NCBI GenBank assembly: GCA_963693085.1
Contig: OY856412.1
Location: forward strand, 1,410,948,194 to 1,411,012,193
Source: Alisma plantago-aquatica
Taxonomy: Eukaryota > Streptophyta > Magnoliopsida > Alismatales > Alismataceae
DNA length: 64,000 nucleotides
Direction: 5' to 3'
Below the pieces are notes generated by a model. It worked only from the letters and a program-made list of their open reading frames with translations. It was not told the DNA's origin and searched no databases. The stretch's first letter is position 1. Every line of letters begins with the position of its first letter. Shown piece by piece: positions 52,051-63,064 of the stretch. The position numbers and the translations under genes were made by a program.

Positions 52051-52744
52051 TATCTAGGGTTAGGGTTTCTTATTCAATTCAATTAGGGTTAACCAACCCC
52101 TTTAGCTTAAAAAGTCATAGTGATTCCTCATTTCATAATTCAATCATAGAGTTTCATGCTTACAAGCATAACCCAGAAATTAGGGTTTACTGTTCATATC
52201 ATTACATTTCCCTAGATTAGGGTTTACTATTCACAATACATCATATTACCCTAGATTAGGGTTTACTATTCACATTATAATGAATTAAGATCATACCATC
52301 ATCATATATGAGGATTATTTCCATTAATGCCCTCAAATTAGGGTTAAGATTCATTAACCATCATAATTAGGATTTTCATGATCTCACTATGAAGGATCAT
52401 ACCCTAATTAGATGTATTCATACATATTGGAAGTTTATTACTTGATTATCATTCATATAAGAAGTCTTCTCTCTCCTCTTTCTACTAGATAATATTTGCA
52501 TCACCCTTGATTAGGCTAAGTCAATTCAATATTGACATCATGAGTTATATCATTACTATTGTGATCATTAGGTCTTACTCATCTAAGAGTACTAATCACT
52601 CTATCCCATCAAGAGTACCTTTATAATGATCACCACTGATAATCACATGCATTTATCAACTAATTACTTGCTCCCTTAATCACTTTAGGTATCTATGAGG
52701 TTTAGGTTAATCCACCACTAAGCCATCTTGACCTTTAAAGCATC

Positions 52745-54130
52745 AAACGATCTTGACCTTTTTAGACCTCAAATGGTCTTGCATACTAAACCCCCAAACG
52801 GTCTTGGACAGACCTTGAAACCATTTGGTGTTGAAGACCGTTTGGTCTTGTTGACTTTTGAAACTGTTTGGTAAAGTGCACATTCAAGACCGTTTGCCCA
52901 AGATGGGGTGAAGATCGTTTGGTCATGAAGACCGTTTGGTCAAGTTTGACTTTTAAACCGCATGGACACACTTGACCTTGAAACCACATGAGCATCAAAT
53001 GGTTTGGGATCGTTTGGTCCCAAGCGGTCTTGAGACCGTTTGGTCTAAACCACCTCAAAACTGCAAGGACCAAAAAGTGTCTCAACCACTTCAATTGAGT
53101 TAGGGTTTCCAATGTTGAACCCCTCAATTGATCATGTACTTTTAACCACTCATAAATTGAGTTAATTAGGTCAACCCTCCACTGATTTGACACTCAATTG
53201 AACCTCAATTTATCACCAATTAGGGCTTGGATCAATTGGATTAGGGATTGGAATCGATTACCCTTCAACATGTTTCAATAAAAGTTTAAATGATTTGAAA
53301 ACATTGAACCATCATTCAATTTGGTCATGACCTGACCCCAAATGGTCTTGGGATCATTTGGATGACATCCAAACGGTCTTGAGACTGTTTTATCAAGTCA
53401 ACATCAAAAACCAACTCAACCAATTAAGGTTTGGCTCATTGGATTGATTACTAGGTCAACAATCAATTGTACTTCAACTTATTACCTTTAGATCTTCAAC
53501 CATTTGACCATAGTCAACCCTAGACCTCCAAACGGTCTTGGGTGACCCCCAAACGGTCTTGGGATCGTTTGGATATCCTCCAAACGGTCTTGAGACCGTT
53601 TTCCCATTATTTTATCAAAAACCAAGTCATTCAATTAAGGTTTGAACCCTAGGTTTGGTCACCAAATCAGCAATCGGATATTCACCAACTTGATATCTTT
53701 GGGTCCTCAATTGGCTAACCCTACTTAACCCTAGACCTCCAAATAGTCTTGGGTTATCACCAAACGGTCTTGAGACCGTTTGGGTGATCCCAAAATGGTT
53801 TTGAAACCGTTTGGTCCACTCAACCCAAACTTCAACATGATACTTTTATTAAAATCAACAAATGACCCGATTAGGATTTAGGTGACTAATGGGCCTTCGA
53901 TTGGTGATTTACTTGGAATTAATGGATGATTTTTGGTAGGCAATTAGTGAACATTATTCTCAAAAGTCCTCCAAATGGTCAACGTCTGGTCAACGCACCC
54001 AAATGATCTTGGACCATTTGCTTCTATGCGGTTTGGTTGAAACCGTTTGCATTCAAACGGTTTGAAACCGTTTCCTCCAAACGATTTGGCAAACCGTTTG
54101 CTAAAGTTGGGAGACCGTTTGTTAAAGTAG
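52745..54130. repeat. Dispersed cluster of AAACGGTCTTGAGACCGTTT palindromes and half-sites
   Basis: About 30 or more half-sites (caaacggtcttg or gaccgtttggt, with variants) are spread over 1.4 kb. Complete or near-complete palindromes lie at about 53024-53043, 53371-53391, 53582-53601, 53762-53781 and 54053-54070. Spacing is irregular (no fixed period) and intervening sequence differs, so this is not a satellite. The region lies inside the solo LTR, between its presumed 5' end and its 3' part. Confidence 0.8.
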
Positions 54131-57100
54131 ATTCTTGGATAAACATAGGATGTTTATCATCATCTTCTACCTCAAGAACAGAGGTTGTTCTTCATGGAAA
54201 AGATAGCAAGGACACACACAAGGGTGTCTAAAGAAGAAGTATACGCAACAATTATAGGAAAGAAGGATACATTAACAAAGCTTAAGGGTTTAGAGTTATA
54301 AATCCCACCTCTAGGACTGATCCAGAGCTCCAAGCTTCGTAGATATAATGGTGGATGAAGCTCCAGGTGTTGTCCAAGCTTCGTTCTTCAAGTTTTGGAT
54401 GGAGAAGATAGCTAGAAAGAATAATCGTGTGAAAAACACCAATAAACCAACCTTGTTTTATAGTTTCCACCATGAATTCGAGGTAGATGATGGTCCATAC
54501 TTACCAAACCAGCTTGGTCGTCCTTCCTCTACTCCAGAGATCTTTCTTGGTCGGCCAAAGAAAGTTTGAGAAGAAAAGAACTAAGGGAAACAATCCCTTG
54601 TGTTGTTGGAAAAAGGTTGTTTATATTTTTATGGGTCTTTAAGGTAATTAGATAAAAGAGAGTTATCTTCTTTTATTTTCCAACTAAATCCACCAAAACT
54701 TGCTCCACTTTCTTGGCTACGTGGCCACCTTATAAACCTTGTAATACTTCTTAATTATCCAAGGTTTAAAGGAAAAGAAACTCAACATCTTAATAAGTTG
54801 TATATATTAAAGAGCTATTTACTTAAATCTTGATTTATTCAATACCAAGATTATCTTCCCTTCTATGATCCTTCATATGAGGCACCCCTCTCATTTTATT
54901 TGCTCAACTTTATGCCAAGAAACATTAGAGATACTCTAGAGGGTATATTTTACATGTTGAATCCTAGGTTTTGGGTAATTTGCACATTACACCAAAACTT
55001 GGTTTTAAAACACAAGGATTGCTCTACAAGCTATATCTTGATGCCCAAGCTTGTGGAATCCATACCACCACATCATATTAATTCTCATGATGTCTCAACA
55101 TCATAGGAACATCTTAACATGTGCAATTTGCAAGTTAACCCCTCAACTTGGGTAATTTGCACTATAGTCCATATTTAACAAAACAATGTTTCAACATTAT
55201 GCAAAAATGACTGAAATTGAAATATAAAATCCTCAAAAAGCCTTAATTAAATTTCTAAGGATAAACACAAGCATCTAATCACATATTTAAGCAAAACACA
55301 TAGGGTTAGTTTATAACCCAGGTCAGGGATGTTACAACGGGATGGACCCAAACCCGACCAACAATCTGAGAATATAACATGGGCCGGGTCTGGGCCCCAT
55401 GAAGTCTGAAAGTTGTCTGACTCTGACCTGGTCCCACGTCATTGATAGAGTATGAGTATGAGTTTGGGCATTAGTAAATCCACAACAACCTGACCTGATG
55501 CTCAACCCTAACTATTATTACATTGACATAACATGAGCAACACATCATTAATGTTTCACATGTACCCAAACACGCTAGAATATTACATATTCAACCTTCA
55601 ATCACATGTTTGAAGCTCCATTCACCATGTGTAAGCAAGGAAAAGATGTAACAATAAGATTCTATTAATAAGAACACATTTGCATGTCAATCAAAACCTA
55701 GATGGAACAACTATAGTTTTAATTTCACAAGAGTGTGATACAATTTAGCCTTTTATCATAGATATTGCATTATTTTCTATATATTTAAGCTTGTACAATA
55801 AGGAGAAGAATGACTCAAAAGCTTTCAATATGTAGTCGTAGCAAGAATAATCATAGGCATATCATTTCATATTTAATTTCTTACGATGGGGATAAGATTT
55901 TATCTCTTAAAACTATTTAGCATGATTTAAAGCATGGCCATGAAACTTAGAAAATGAAAAGATATATGCAAACTCTAGATGCATATCATATCATTTCATA
56001 TTTGATTTCTTACGACGTGGATAAGCTTTTATATCTTAAAACTATTTCGCATGATTAAAGCATGGCCATGAAACTTAGAAAATGAAAAGGTATATGCAAA
56101 CTCTAGATGCATATCTATTCACCTTGAAACAAAGAGAAGCAAGAAGAAAACCCATATCTTTAACAAGCTTGAGCAAGAATCCCATTTAAAACCACAAATT
56201 AAAAGAGAAAAGTCCTAAAACAACCCCACTTCAGCCTCCTTAGATAAGAAGCAAGAATTGGGACGCAAGGAGAAGGAAGAAAGAAGTTTAGATCAATGTT
56301 CTTGCACCAATATTGAGCTAAAGAAAGATAGAGAAGGAAATCAAACTAAAAATGCAATCTTCATAAAACTAGCTACAGATTCATGTAAATGAAGAAAAAA
56401 ATTATGAATTATTCACCAAGAATCTTAAAGGAAAGGTCAACCATTGGTCTTTGTCACCTCAACTTGCTCAGAGTCACCCCTTAGGAGATCCAATGATGAA
56501 ATATAAAAGTTCCCCATGCGGAAATGACAAAATAGAATGCATACAGTCATTTATATATCTGACTAGTCAAAAATTAAATCTGACAAAATTCACAAATTTG
56601 GCAGAGAATTATAGTCCAATGGGCTCAATTGGGCAAATAAAAATAAAAAGATGACATGAAAAATAGTGGTTGCTCCCAATCCGACCATATTCCTACCAAT
56701 CTGATCTTGATTTGTGGACAAACCTCAAATCATCAAGTCAACTAAGAGAAGTTTGAGTTATGACACAAAATACATATGGACCTGGTGATGCTCTAAATAA
56801 TTGTCATTCTCACAGGCTATTTTATCATGTATTTTATGCATTCTTTGATCATTTTAATATTAATTGTGCATCATTTATCAACATTGGTATGTGACACTTA
56901 ATTGCATCAAATATCTGTTATTATTAGCATTACATATTTAGTTATCATTGTTTTGGACTTATGTTCTTTCTTGTTCATGTTTCAGGTGAATTAACAAGAA
57001 ATGGATCAGTTCGGTACTACCCACATGGTCGTCGGTGGTACCAATATTTGACGGAAAGGAACATAGTTGAATTGAGGATTGCCCAAATTTGAGATTTCTT

Positions 57101-58137
57101 TCCTAAAAGTGTGTTTCGACCCAATCTCTACCTTTTGGATTAAAATGATGACATTTGACAAATGCAAGCAAATTATCTTTGATTTTTGCTAAATGGTATC
57201 AATTCGTGACTTTTTACATGTGCATCACCTCTCTTGTGTTTGTGAATGATTTGGTTGAATTGTGACTTGAGCAAGCTATGAGCACTTAGTGCCTATGAAA
57301 TCACTTGATAGAAGTATTAATTTTAGGTTGTTCATTCATGAGGTGTGATATTGTTGGATGAAGTGTTGGACTATTTTTTTATACAAGATACCTTATGTTG
57401 AGAATCATGTCAGTGAACCCTCTTTGACCTGACTATTCACTCACCATATTCTTACCCCTCCGCCTCATGAAAGGATGCCAAAGTGCAACATATCAGCCGT
57501 TGCCACCTCTAAAAGTTTGGGGTGGCCACACCTACATCTTACAGCTTCACTCTCATCACCATATGCCCTATCTACTCCAAGGGCAAAGAATAAAAAAGGA
57601 AAAGAAAAGGAAACAATAAAATAAAAAGATGCTCCTATTTTAGACCATCTAAATAAAGAAAAGATGAGTTCTCTATGTAATAACACTCCAAAATCTTACC
57701 GCAATCCTTTCTTCCATTTTATACCCATTGAGCTAGGAAACATCAAACTAGCTCATTTTGCCCTTTTCCGCAGCCATGTAGGTCATTTGGTGTGATTTGA
57801 AACATAAGTTTGAAAGCATGAAGGTGAAACATCACTCCTAGTCATCCTTGATTAACGCCAACATGAAATGGTCTACCTGGAACTACATGAAAGAAATATG
57901 GATAGCTGGTGTGTTTTATGCACTATATTTGAAGTTCATATCCTTTGTACTCTTTTCATGATTGGTTTGTGAAAGTAGGAGAGGAGAGAGGTGGAATGCA
58001 TGTACTTAATCATTTTTTATCCCATTCAGCAATAATCAACCTTTGCATTGCATTTGTCATTTCTTGATTGTGGAAAAATTACAGAGAGATTGGGTTGGAA
58101 TATACTTGAGGACAAGTATGTGTCAAGTTTGGGGTGG

Positions 58138-58185
58138 TGATTCGGCCCTATTTTAGGGCTTCATCTTGTGTCATTTTGCATTTCA
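58138..58185 (+). repeat. Truncated start of the last array LTR
   Basis: The first 48 bases of the array LTR (TGATTCGGCCCT to ttttgcatttca) are intact, including the terminal hairpin. The sequence then changes to ggggttactttag, which matches no other LTR in the window. This is the right-hand end of the array. Confidence 0.8.
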
Positions 58186-58943
58186 GGGGTTACTTTAGTT
58201 CTCTAATGTTTCCCACGTTTTTATTTCCTTCTCCCATGTATTTGACAATGTAAATCATGTGGGTCTAATCTCCTTTGTTCCTTAGGATTAGGGAGTAGCC
58301 CGATTTTGCATTGTAATTAACAGTTATGAATTAATATCTATATTTCTCTTAATTTTTGGACTTATCTCTTTGATTACTTCATGAATTGTCTATGCCTAAT
58401 CACCATAGGTGATTTCTTAGACCTTTAATTACTTCAAGAGAGATTATGTATTGGATAGGTTGTAGAGATACATAGCTTAGATTGCACTTAGAGACAAGGC
58501 CTATGATTGTGAAGGGAATAACCCAGAGAATTCATTAAAGTGCCTAAATAATAATTAAATCACTATGAGAGTGGGATTTGTATTAAATTAGGTATTGAAT
58601 GACGTTGTGAGAGTGGGTAATTCTTACTATAGGTCTCTTAGTCCAGGGTTGGGAGAGGTAAATATTAATGAAATGATGTTAATTGTAAATTGAACTGGGG
58701 TGAAATTATAATTCTAAGGAAGCCATTCCAATTGCGATCACAACCAATAATTTTAGTTTTACCTCCTACAATTTAGTCACTTAATCCACCAATCACTCAT
58801 TTTCTCAGGATAAGCTGATTAGATCATTGTTAGTAGTAGTTTCTAGACACACGTGTTCCCTATGTTTGATTTCTAGGCCTCTTTGGGCCTATATTACATT
58901 GATACATGCATTTGCATTTCATACATGTAGTAAAACACACATC
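58186..58943 (+). repeat. LTR 3' portion of a different Athila-like element
   Basis: This AT-rich non-coding sequence ends acacacatca just before a primer-binding site, as Athila LTRs do. It shares no extended similarity with the array LTRs. No TATA box is obvious, so this is probably only the R-U5 part. Confidence 0.6.
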
Positions 58944-58968
58944 AAGTTTTGGTGTCGTTGTCGGGGAA
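58944..58968 (+). other. Primer-binding site, tRNA-Asp type, slightly degenerate
   Basis: The sequence gttttggtgtcgttgtcgggg differs from the Athila/Tat consensus (tttttggcgccgttgccggggat) mainly by C-to-T changes. Such changes fit decay of methylated cytosines. It follows directly on the LTR end catca. Confidence 0.75.
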
Positions 58969-59102
58969 AACAGTGTGTCCATCCTACAAGTGTTGTGATC
59001 GGGCACTCTAGGCCACAATTATTTATTTATTTTTATTTTTCATCATTTTTAAAGCTACAAAGTCTAATTTTTATTCAACCACTAGTATATCGTTCTCACA
59101 TC

Positions 59103-59653
59103 ATGGTGCATACAAGAAGAACTGACTACAGAAGGTCAACTCCATAGAGTGCTTACCAGGAGGAGTTCTTTCGCATGGAAAGAGAGTACATTGATTATGC
59201 TGGAGGACTCATTCTGACTCCACCACCCCAGCACATACACCAAAATAGCCAGAAATGGGTGACGGCAATCCAGTAGCTGAAGAGCAAACTATTTGGGAGA
59301 AGATCAAAGCTTCTTCTGCCACAACACAACTAGGACTGATCAAGAGGTAGTATATTAATGTGGGTTACAAGTTAGACCCTAGTTTGGTGGCACTAGTCAA
59401 GTCACAAGCATTCCATGGCTATAGTATTGAGGACCCTATGGAACATATTAATAACTTCATGGAAAGTTGTGACATGGTGAAGATTGACAGGGTTCCAGCA
59501 ACAATGATCTATTTGAAGTTTTTCTTCTTCTTCATTAGCAGATAATGTGAAGTCGTGATTTCTTAGCCTTCCGCCAAAATCCATAGAGACCTGGGATCAA
59601 ATGATTGATGTTTTCTTCAAGCGATACTTTCCACCCCAGAAGACTAATGAATT
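59103..59653 (+). pseudogene. Athila-like gag, N-terminal fragment, frameshifted and interrupted
   Basis: Gag forms the capsid of the retrotransposon particle. Pieces in different frames make up its N-terminal half: MVHTRRTDYRRS at 59103 followed by a stop; YKLDPSLVALVKSQAFHGYS, then EDPMEHINNFMESCDMVKID (59363-59500); and, after a frameshift in the TTC run near 59520, LADNVKS, stop, FLSLPPKSIETWDQMIDVFF and KRYFPPQKTNEF. The order and spacing match the retrotransposon gag family (residues around FPPxKT). The fragment stops where another element is inserted at 59654, so the rest of gag and pol would lie beyond that insertion, outside the window. Confidence 0.8.
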
Positions 59654-62600
59654 TGTAACACGCTAGATCTTGGACCCTACCCTAGAACTTTGACATTTGG
59701 ATTTAGCCAAACAAGGTTAAGGTTTTAGACCTAATATATGTTTAGTATAAACAAATGAACTAATGCATGTATAAATCACCCTAATGTAACCTAATGTTTT
59801 CACATTAGTCGTAGGCCAATAATGGATACATAAAATATGTCATAATAATTCTTTTAGTGCTAATATGAAAATAAGGAACATAATTGGATGGATAACTGGG
59901 TTAATGGCGAAACAATATAATAATGGGCCATAATAAGAAATGTGACATATCTCCTAAAAATAGATCTCAAAAATGAAATCTAATGAGAAATTTGGATTCC
60001 TTGGGTCCCTATTGCCTTGGGAGTCAAGTTTCACATTATTTAATAACAATAATTAATTTAATTCAATTTGGAAAAGAAGATATGAGTCCCCCCCAATATC
60101 AAATAAAATAATAAATGACTTCAAAATTGGAAAATAATATTAAATTTTTAATCTACACATTAAAATATGTCTTTGGGTGAATTTTCACTCAATTTGGAGA
60201 ATATATGCTTAAAAGGTGAAATTAGGAGAGAGAAAGTGTGTAGAACCTTCAAAATATTAAATAAATATACAAAAAAACTCCAACATATAAAATTAATGAC
60301 AAATTCGTATCCAAGACACTTAATGTGACTTATGGGTTAAGTTTCATCAAATTTGGAGAATCTTATAACCATTAATGATGGAGGAAAGAGAAAATAAGAT
60401 TTGATTTATTTAACACATTAAAAGTTCTCAAAAGGAAAATATAAATGCATATTTGGATTCCTCATATCAAAAATAGGTCGAATGTAAAGTTTCATTTAAT
60501 TTGGGACTAGTTTACACCCTCAAAAGAGGAGAGAGAAAATAAAATAATTTCATTCACACTTTAGTCGAATTGGTTTGGGAATTGATTTAAATGTCATGCG
60601 GCTCCTTTTTATTTTTGATTTCATGTGCAACCAAGATCGTTTGATCCTTGATCTGATGGCGTAGAACCCGTCTCTACCTTGGATAGCAGAGGCACTCCCA
60701 AAATAGTAACACGCTCTAGTTTTTTTAGGATAACTCACTCATTTCTGGATAATTCTCTGAGATTTTTGGCTCTTTGAACTCATGATAAATTCCACACGCA
60801 CCCATCCCTTATGAATTTTTTCCAAGTATTTAAGATTTTCCCCAATCCCCTCTCTATCTTCTTGAAACCTCAACACACAGAAGCCCTAATATCAATGCGC
60901 ACTTATATATACCCCTATCCTAGTCTTCCTTGATAGATATGTGAACCTCCTATCATCTCAATTGCTTCCTTATTTGCGAGCATTGCTTTCAGTGGTTAGA
61001 GTTTGGCTTCAGCTTTGCGGATCATCTCCTTGGACCCCGACGACTTCAACAAACCAATTGACCTATGACGTAGGTTTGTGAGACCGTGCTCTTCCTCTCT
61101 ATGTTTCTATTTCGATGAATAATTGCCGCATACAGATTTGCCCAATCTTCCCATGTCGACCTACTACTCATACAACGGAGGAATGAACAAAAGGTAGGGG
61201 ATGAATTCCCCTCATGGTTTCCCAGTTTTACCCTCATGTTTTCCCTTTCGTTTTATTTTTCTACGAAAGGCAAATCGTCTTTCCGCCTCCTATTTCATTT
61301 GCTTTGGCTGAAGTCAATCGGACCTTTGACCTACTGACACGACAACCTCTATTTGGGCTAAGTCAGTAGGGCACGGTCCCTCTATTTTTCTCTTATTTGG
61401 ATTAAACGAATTATCTGATTAGTTAGTTTTTGTAAAATTCATAATAATTCATTCATAGCCCAGAAAAATAAAATAAAATAAGTTCTAAAATTAGAAAAAT
61501 ACAAGATTTCTAATTGTACTAGTTTTGTAGCCAAAATCCAATGTTGTAAATATGTGATTTAATGGATTAATCCAAATAGATAATAACTTACAAAATTCAT
61601 AACTAAATATCTAAAAGTCAGAAAATATAATAAAATATGATTTAAACTCAGAAAAAGATAACCTAAAACATGGCGTGTTTTTTATAACCTAATTCACTAA
61701 TATTAAGAAGGTAATTTTTAAGGTTTTGACTAATTAGTGAAAATCTAAACCTAATTCCACATACATGATTAATAGGTGCTTTGGAGACTTAGACTTGGAT
61801 CTATATCTAACTTGGACGTGTATAGACTTTGATGTGAGGTATGATTGCATCCCACATTATTTCTGTAATGAGCAATTTCTAATTTCTCTCTCTCTCTAAA
61901 TGTATGTTTGCATCCCCAGTTATTCTTTTTGAGCAATTAACCTATGTCATCTTTCTCTTGGTCCTATGGACATTAACCTATATCATATCTTGTTCTTTTG
62001 GGAAATATGCTTCATGTGAATTATCTTCTTTGTTATTGATCTTATGATCATATTTAGATATTCTCTTGGTCTCCTTCTTATACATTGCTCATGGTGGAAC
62101 ATTCTATGGTGTATATACTCTTTTTCCCACTTTTATGGTGGAGGTTGATAAGGATCATGTGATCCCACTTTATACTTGACGAATGTTCTCATCTTCCTTA
62201 TTTGTTTATACTTGCTTATTCTTTTGTTATGCATCATGTGGTGACTACTAGTATAATTTTACATGTTATTTGATGTGGATGTGAACATTCCCACATATGA
62301 GTGCAAAGGTGATAATTCCCGTATATGAAATTATTTTGAGCAGATGTGTATCATGTCCATCTCGGGTGGATGTATACAGTTCCTACCCACTCCATATTTA
62401 GAATGGATGTATATAATTCCCACTCACCTCATATTTTTGGTAGATGTGTTATTTCCTACCTACATGTTATTATTATCTAGTATTGTCACAGGTGAGACAT
62501 ATGGATGCTTTATTGTTAAACTTTTCTCTTAATTGTCACTTTTATTGAGATTCTTTTCTTTTATGCCTGATTGGGTAGTACTTTACTTTTCTATGGAATT

Positions 62601-62828
62601 CCTTTTATACTTGATGTCCTTTATTCTTTTAAATTGCTCAATTTTCTATTTAGTATGCACATACCAGCCTTTGTTGATGTCATCTACTTTTCTCTTCTTG
62701 CTGGGGTTTGCTTCCAACCCTAGGTGAAGGACTTGGACGATATGGCATGAAGACTTGGACTTAGCTTAAGGAGTTAAAGCGTGTAGTGTACCTACCCTTT
62801 GTACCCTATGAATTTTTAGCTCTTAGGG
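59654..62828 (+). repeat. 5' LTR of the inserted Tekay-like element (3' limit uncertain)
   Basis: It begins TGTAACACGCTAGATC. The first ~930 bp match 63065-64000 at an offset of 3411-3415 bp, which shows a long direct repeat. A TATA-like acttatatatacccc lies at about 60901-60915, followed by a leader-like region. The 3' limit is placed before ttaggttagagcc (about 62832-62844), a possible relic of the tggtatcagagcc primer site. The LTR would then be about 3.17 kb. If that reading is wrong, the LTR could be much shorter, with a minimum of about 930 bp. Confidence 0.55.
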
Positions 62829-63064
62829 TTGTTAGGTTAGAGCCATGAGGACCTAAAGCTCAATCCTAGATGGTATAACTTTTTAGTTGGATACATGACA
62901 ACATAAATCTCAAAAACATTCACAACTAAGAGATGTGTGGGTAACCCTAAAGGTTGTTTAGTTTGATTTGTTAGGTTAAACCTTTCAAGGGGTGGAGAGT
63001 AGTTGGTTGTTGATGTTTGGATCAATAGATTTTGAGGATGAAATCCTTTCAAGGGGTGGAGTGA
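62829..63064 (+). mobile_element. Minimal internal region of the inserted element
   Basis: If the LTR limit is right, only about 240 bp separate the two LTRs, with no coding sequence. It holds a relic primer site and two copies of cctttcaaggggtggag, at about 62981-62997 and 63045-63061. The second directly precedes the 3' LTR and is the working polypurine tract. Confidence 0.5.
63051..63064 (+). other. Polypurine tract before the 3' LTR
   Basis: The sequence aaggggtggagtga touches the TGTAATG start of the LTR at 63065. It follows gaggatgaaatcctttc, a context usual for Tekay/Del elements. A near copy lies at 62987-63000 with no LTR after it. Confidence 0.7.

Larger units (their letters stand above)
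50143..55336 (-). mobile_element. Solo LTR, about 5.2 kb, Tekay/Del-like
   Basis: The insertion runs TGTGACGACTG...GATGTTACA and is flanked by the 5-bp direct repeats ACAGG (50138-50142) and ACGGG (55337-55341). The empty site in other units reads ACGGG. No coding region and no second terminal copy is present, so it is best read as one LTR left by LTR-LTR recombination. Read on the minus strand it starts TGTAACATCCCTGACC, typical of Tekay/Del chromovirus LTRs, has a TATA-like ataaaaatataaac near 54618-54640, and ends CAGTCGTCACA. Orientation and clade come from these ends only. It carries the palindromic cluster at 52745-54130. Confidence 0.75.
48991..58137 (+). mobile_element. Internal region of unit 8, split by a solo LTR
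   Basis: This non-coding region comprises 48991-50142 and 55337-58137. Joined, the two parts match the other units, including the sequence around atcaacacgggatggaccc (19919 in unit 4) where the insertion sits. A small expansion of the ataataatata stretch is seen near 49815. The hairpin lies near 57015 (tacccacatgg, one arm mutated). The polypurine tract, here preceded by tatgtgtc, ends at 58137. Confidence 0.8.

Noticed and set aside
52050..52270. Telomere-like ttagggttt words
   Set aside because: They are scattered telobox-like words (attagggtttact) and not a head-to-tail TTTAGGG array, so this is not a telomere or an interstitial telomere tract.
52786..53193. A 135-codon antisense frame inside the solo LTR
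   Set aside because: It is made of repeated QTV/PNGL words produced by the AAACGGTCTTG half-sites, so it reflects the repeat and not a protein.
52745..54130. CRISPR-like regular repeat spacing in the palindromic cluster
   Set aside because: The spacing is irregular, the sites occur in both orientations, and the setting is a plant LTR. There are no spacers of constant length and no cas genes.
62344..62727. Two consecutive frames of about 60 codons rich in Leu/Phe, resembling membrane segments
   Set aside because: They lie in T-rich LTR sequence with no conserved context and no homologue recognised; hydrophobicity follows from T-rich codons.
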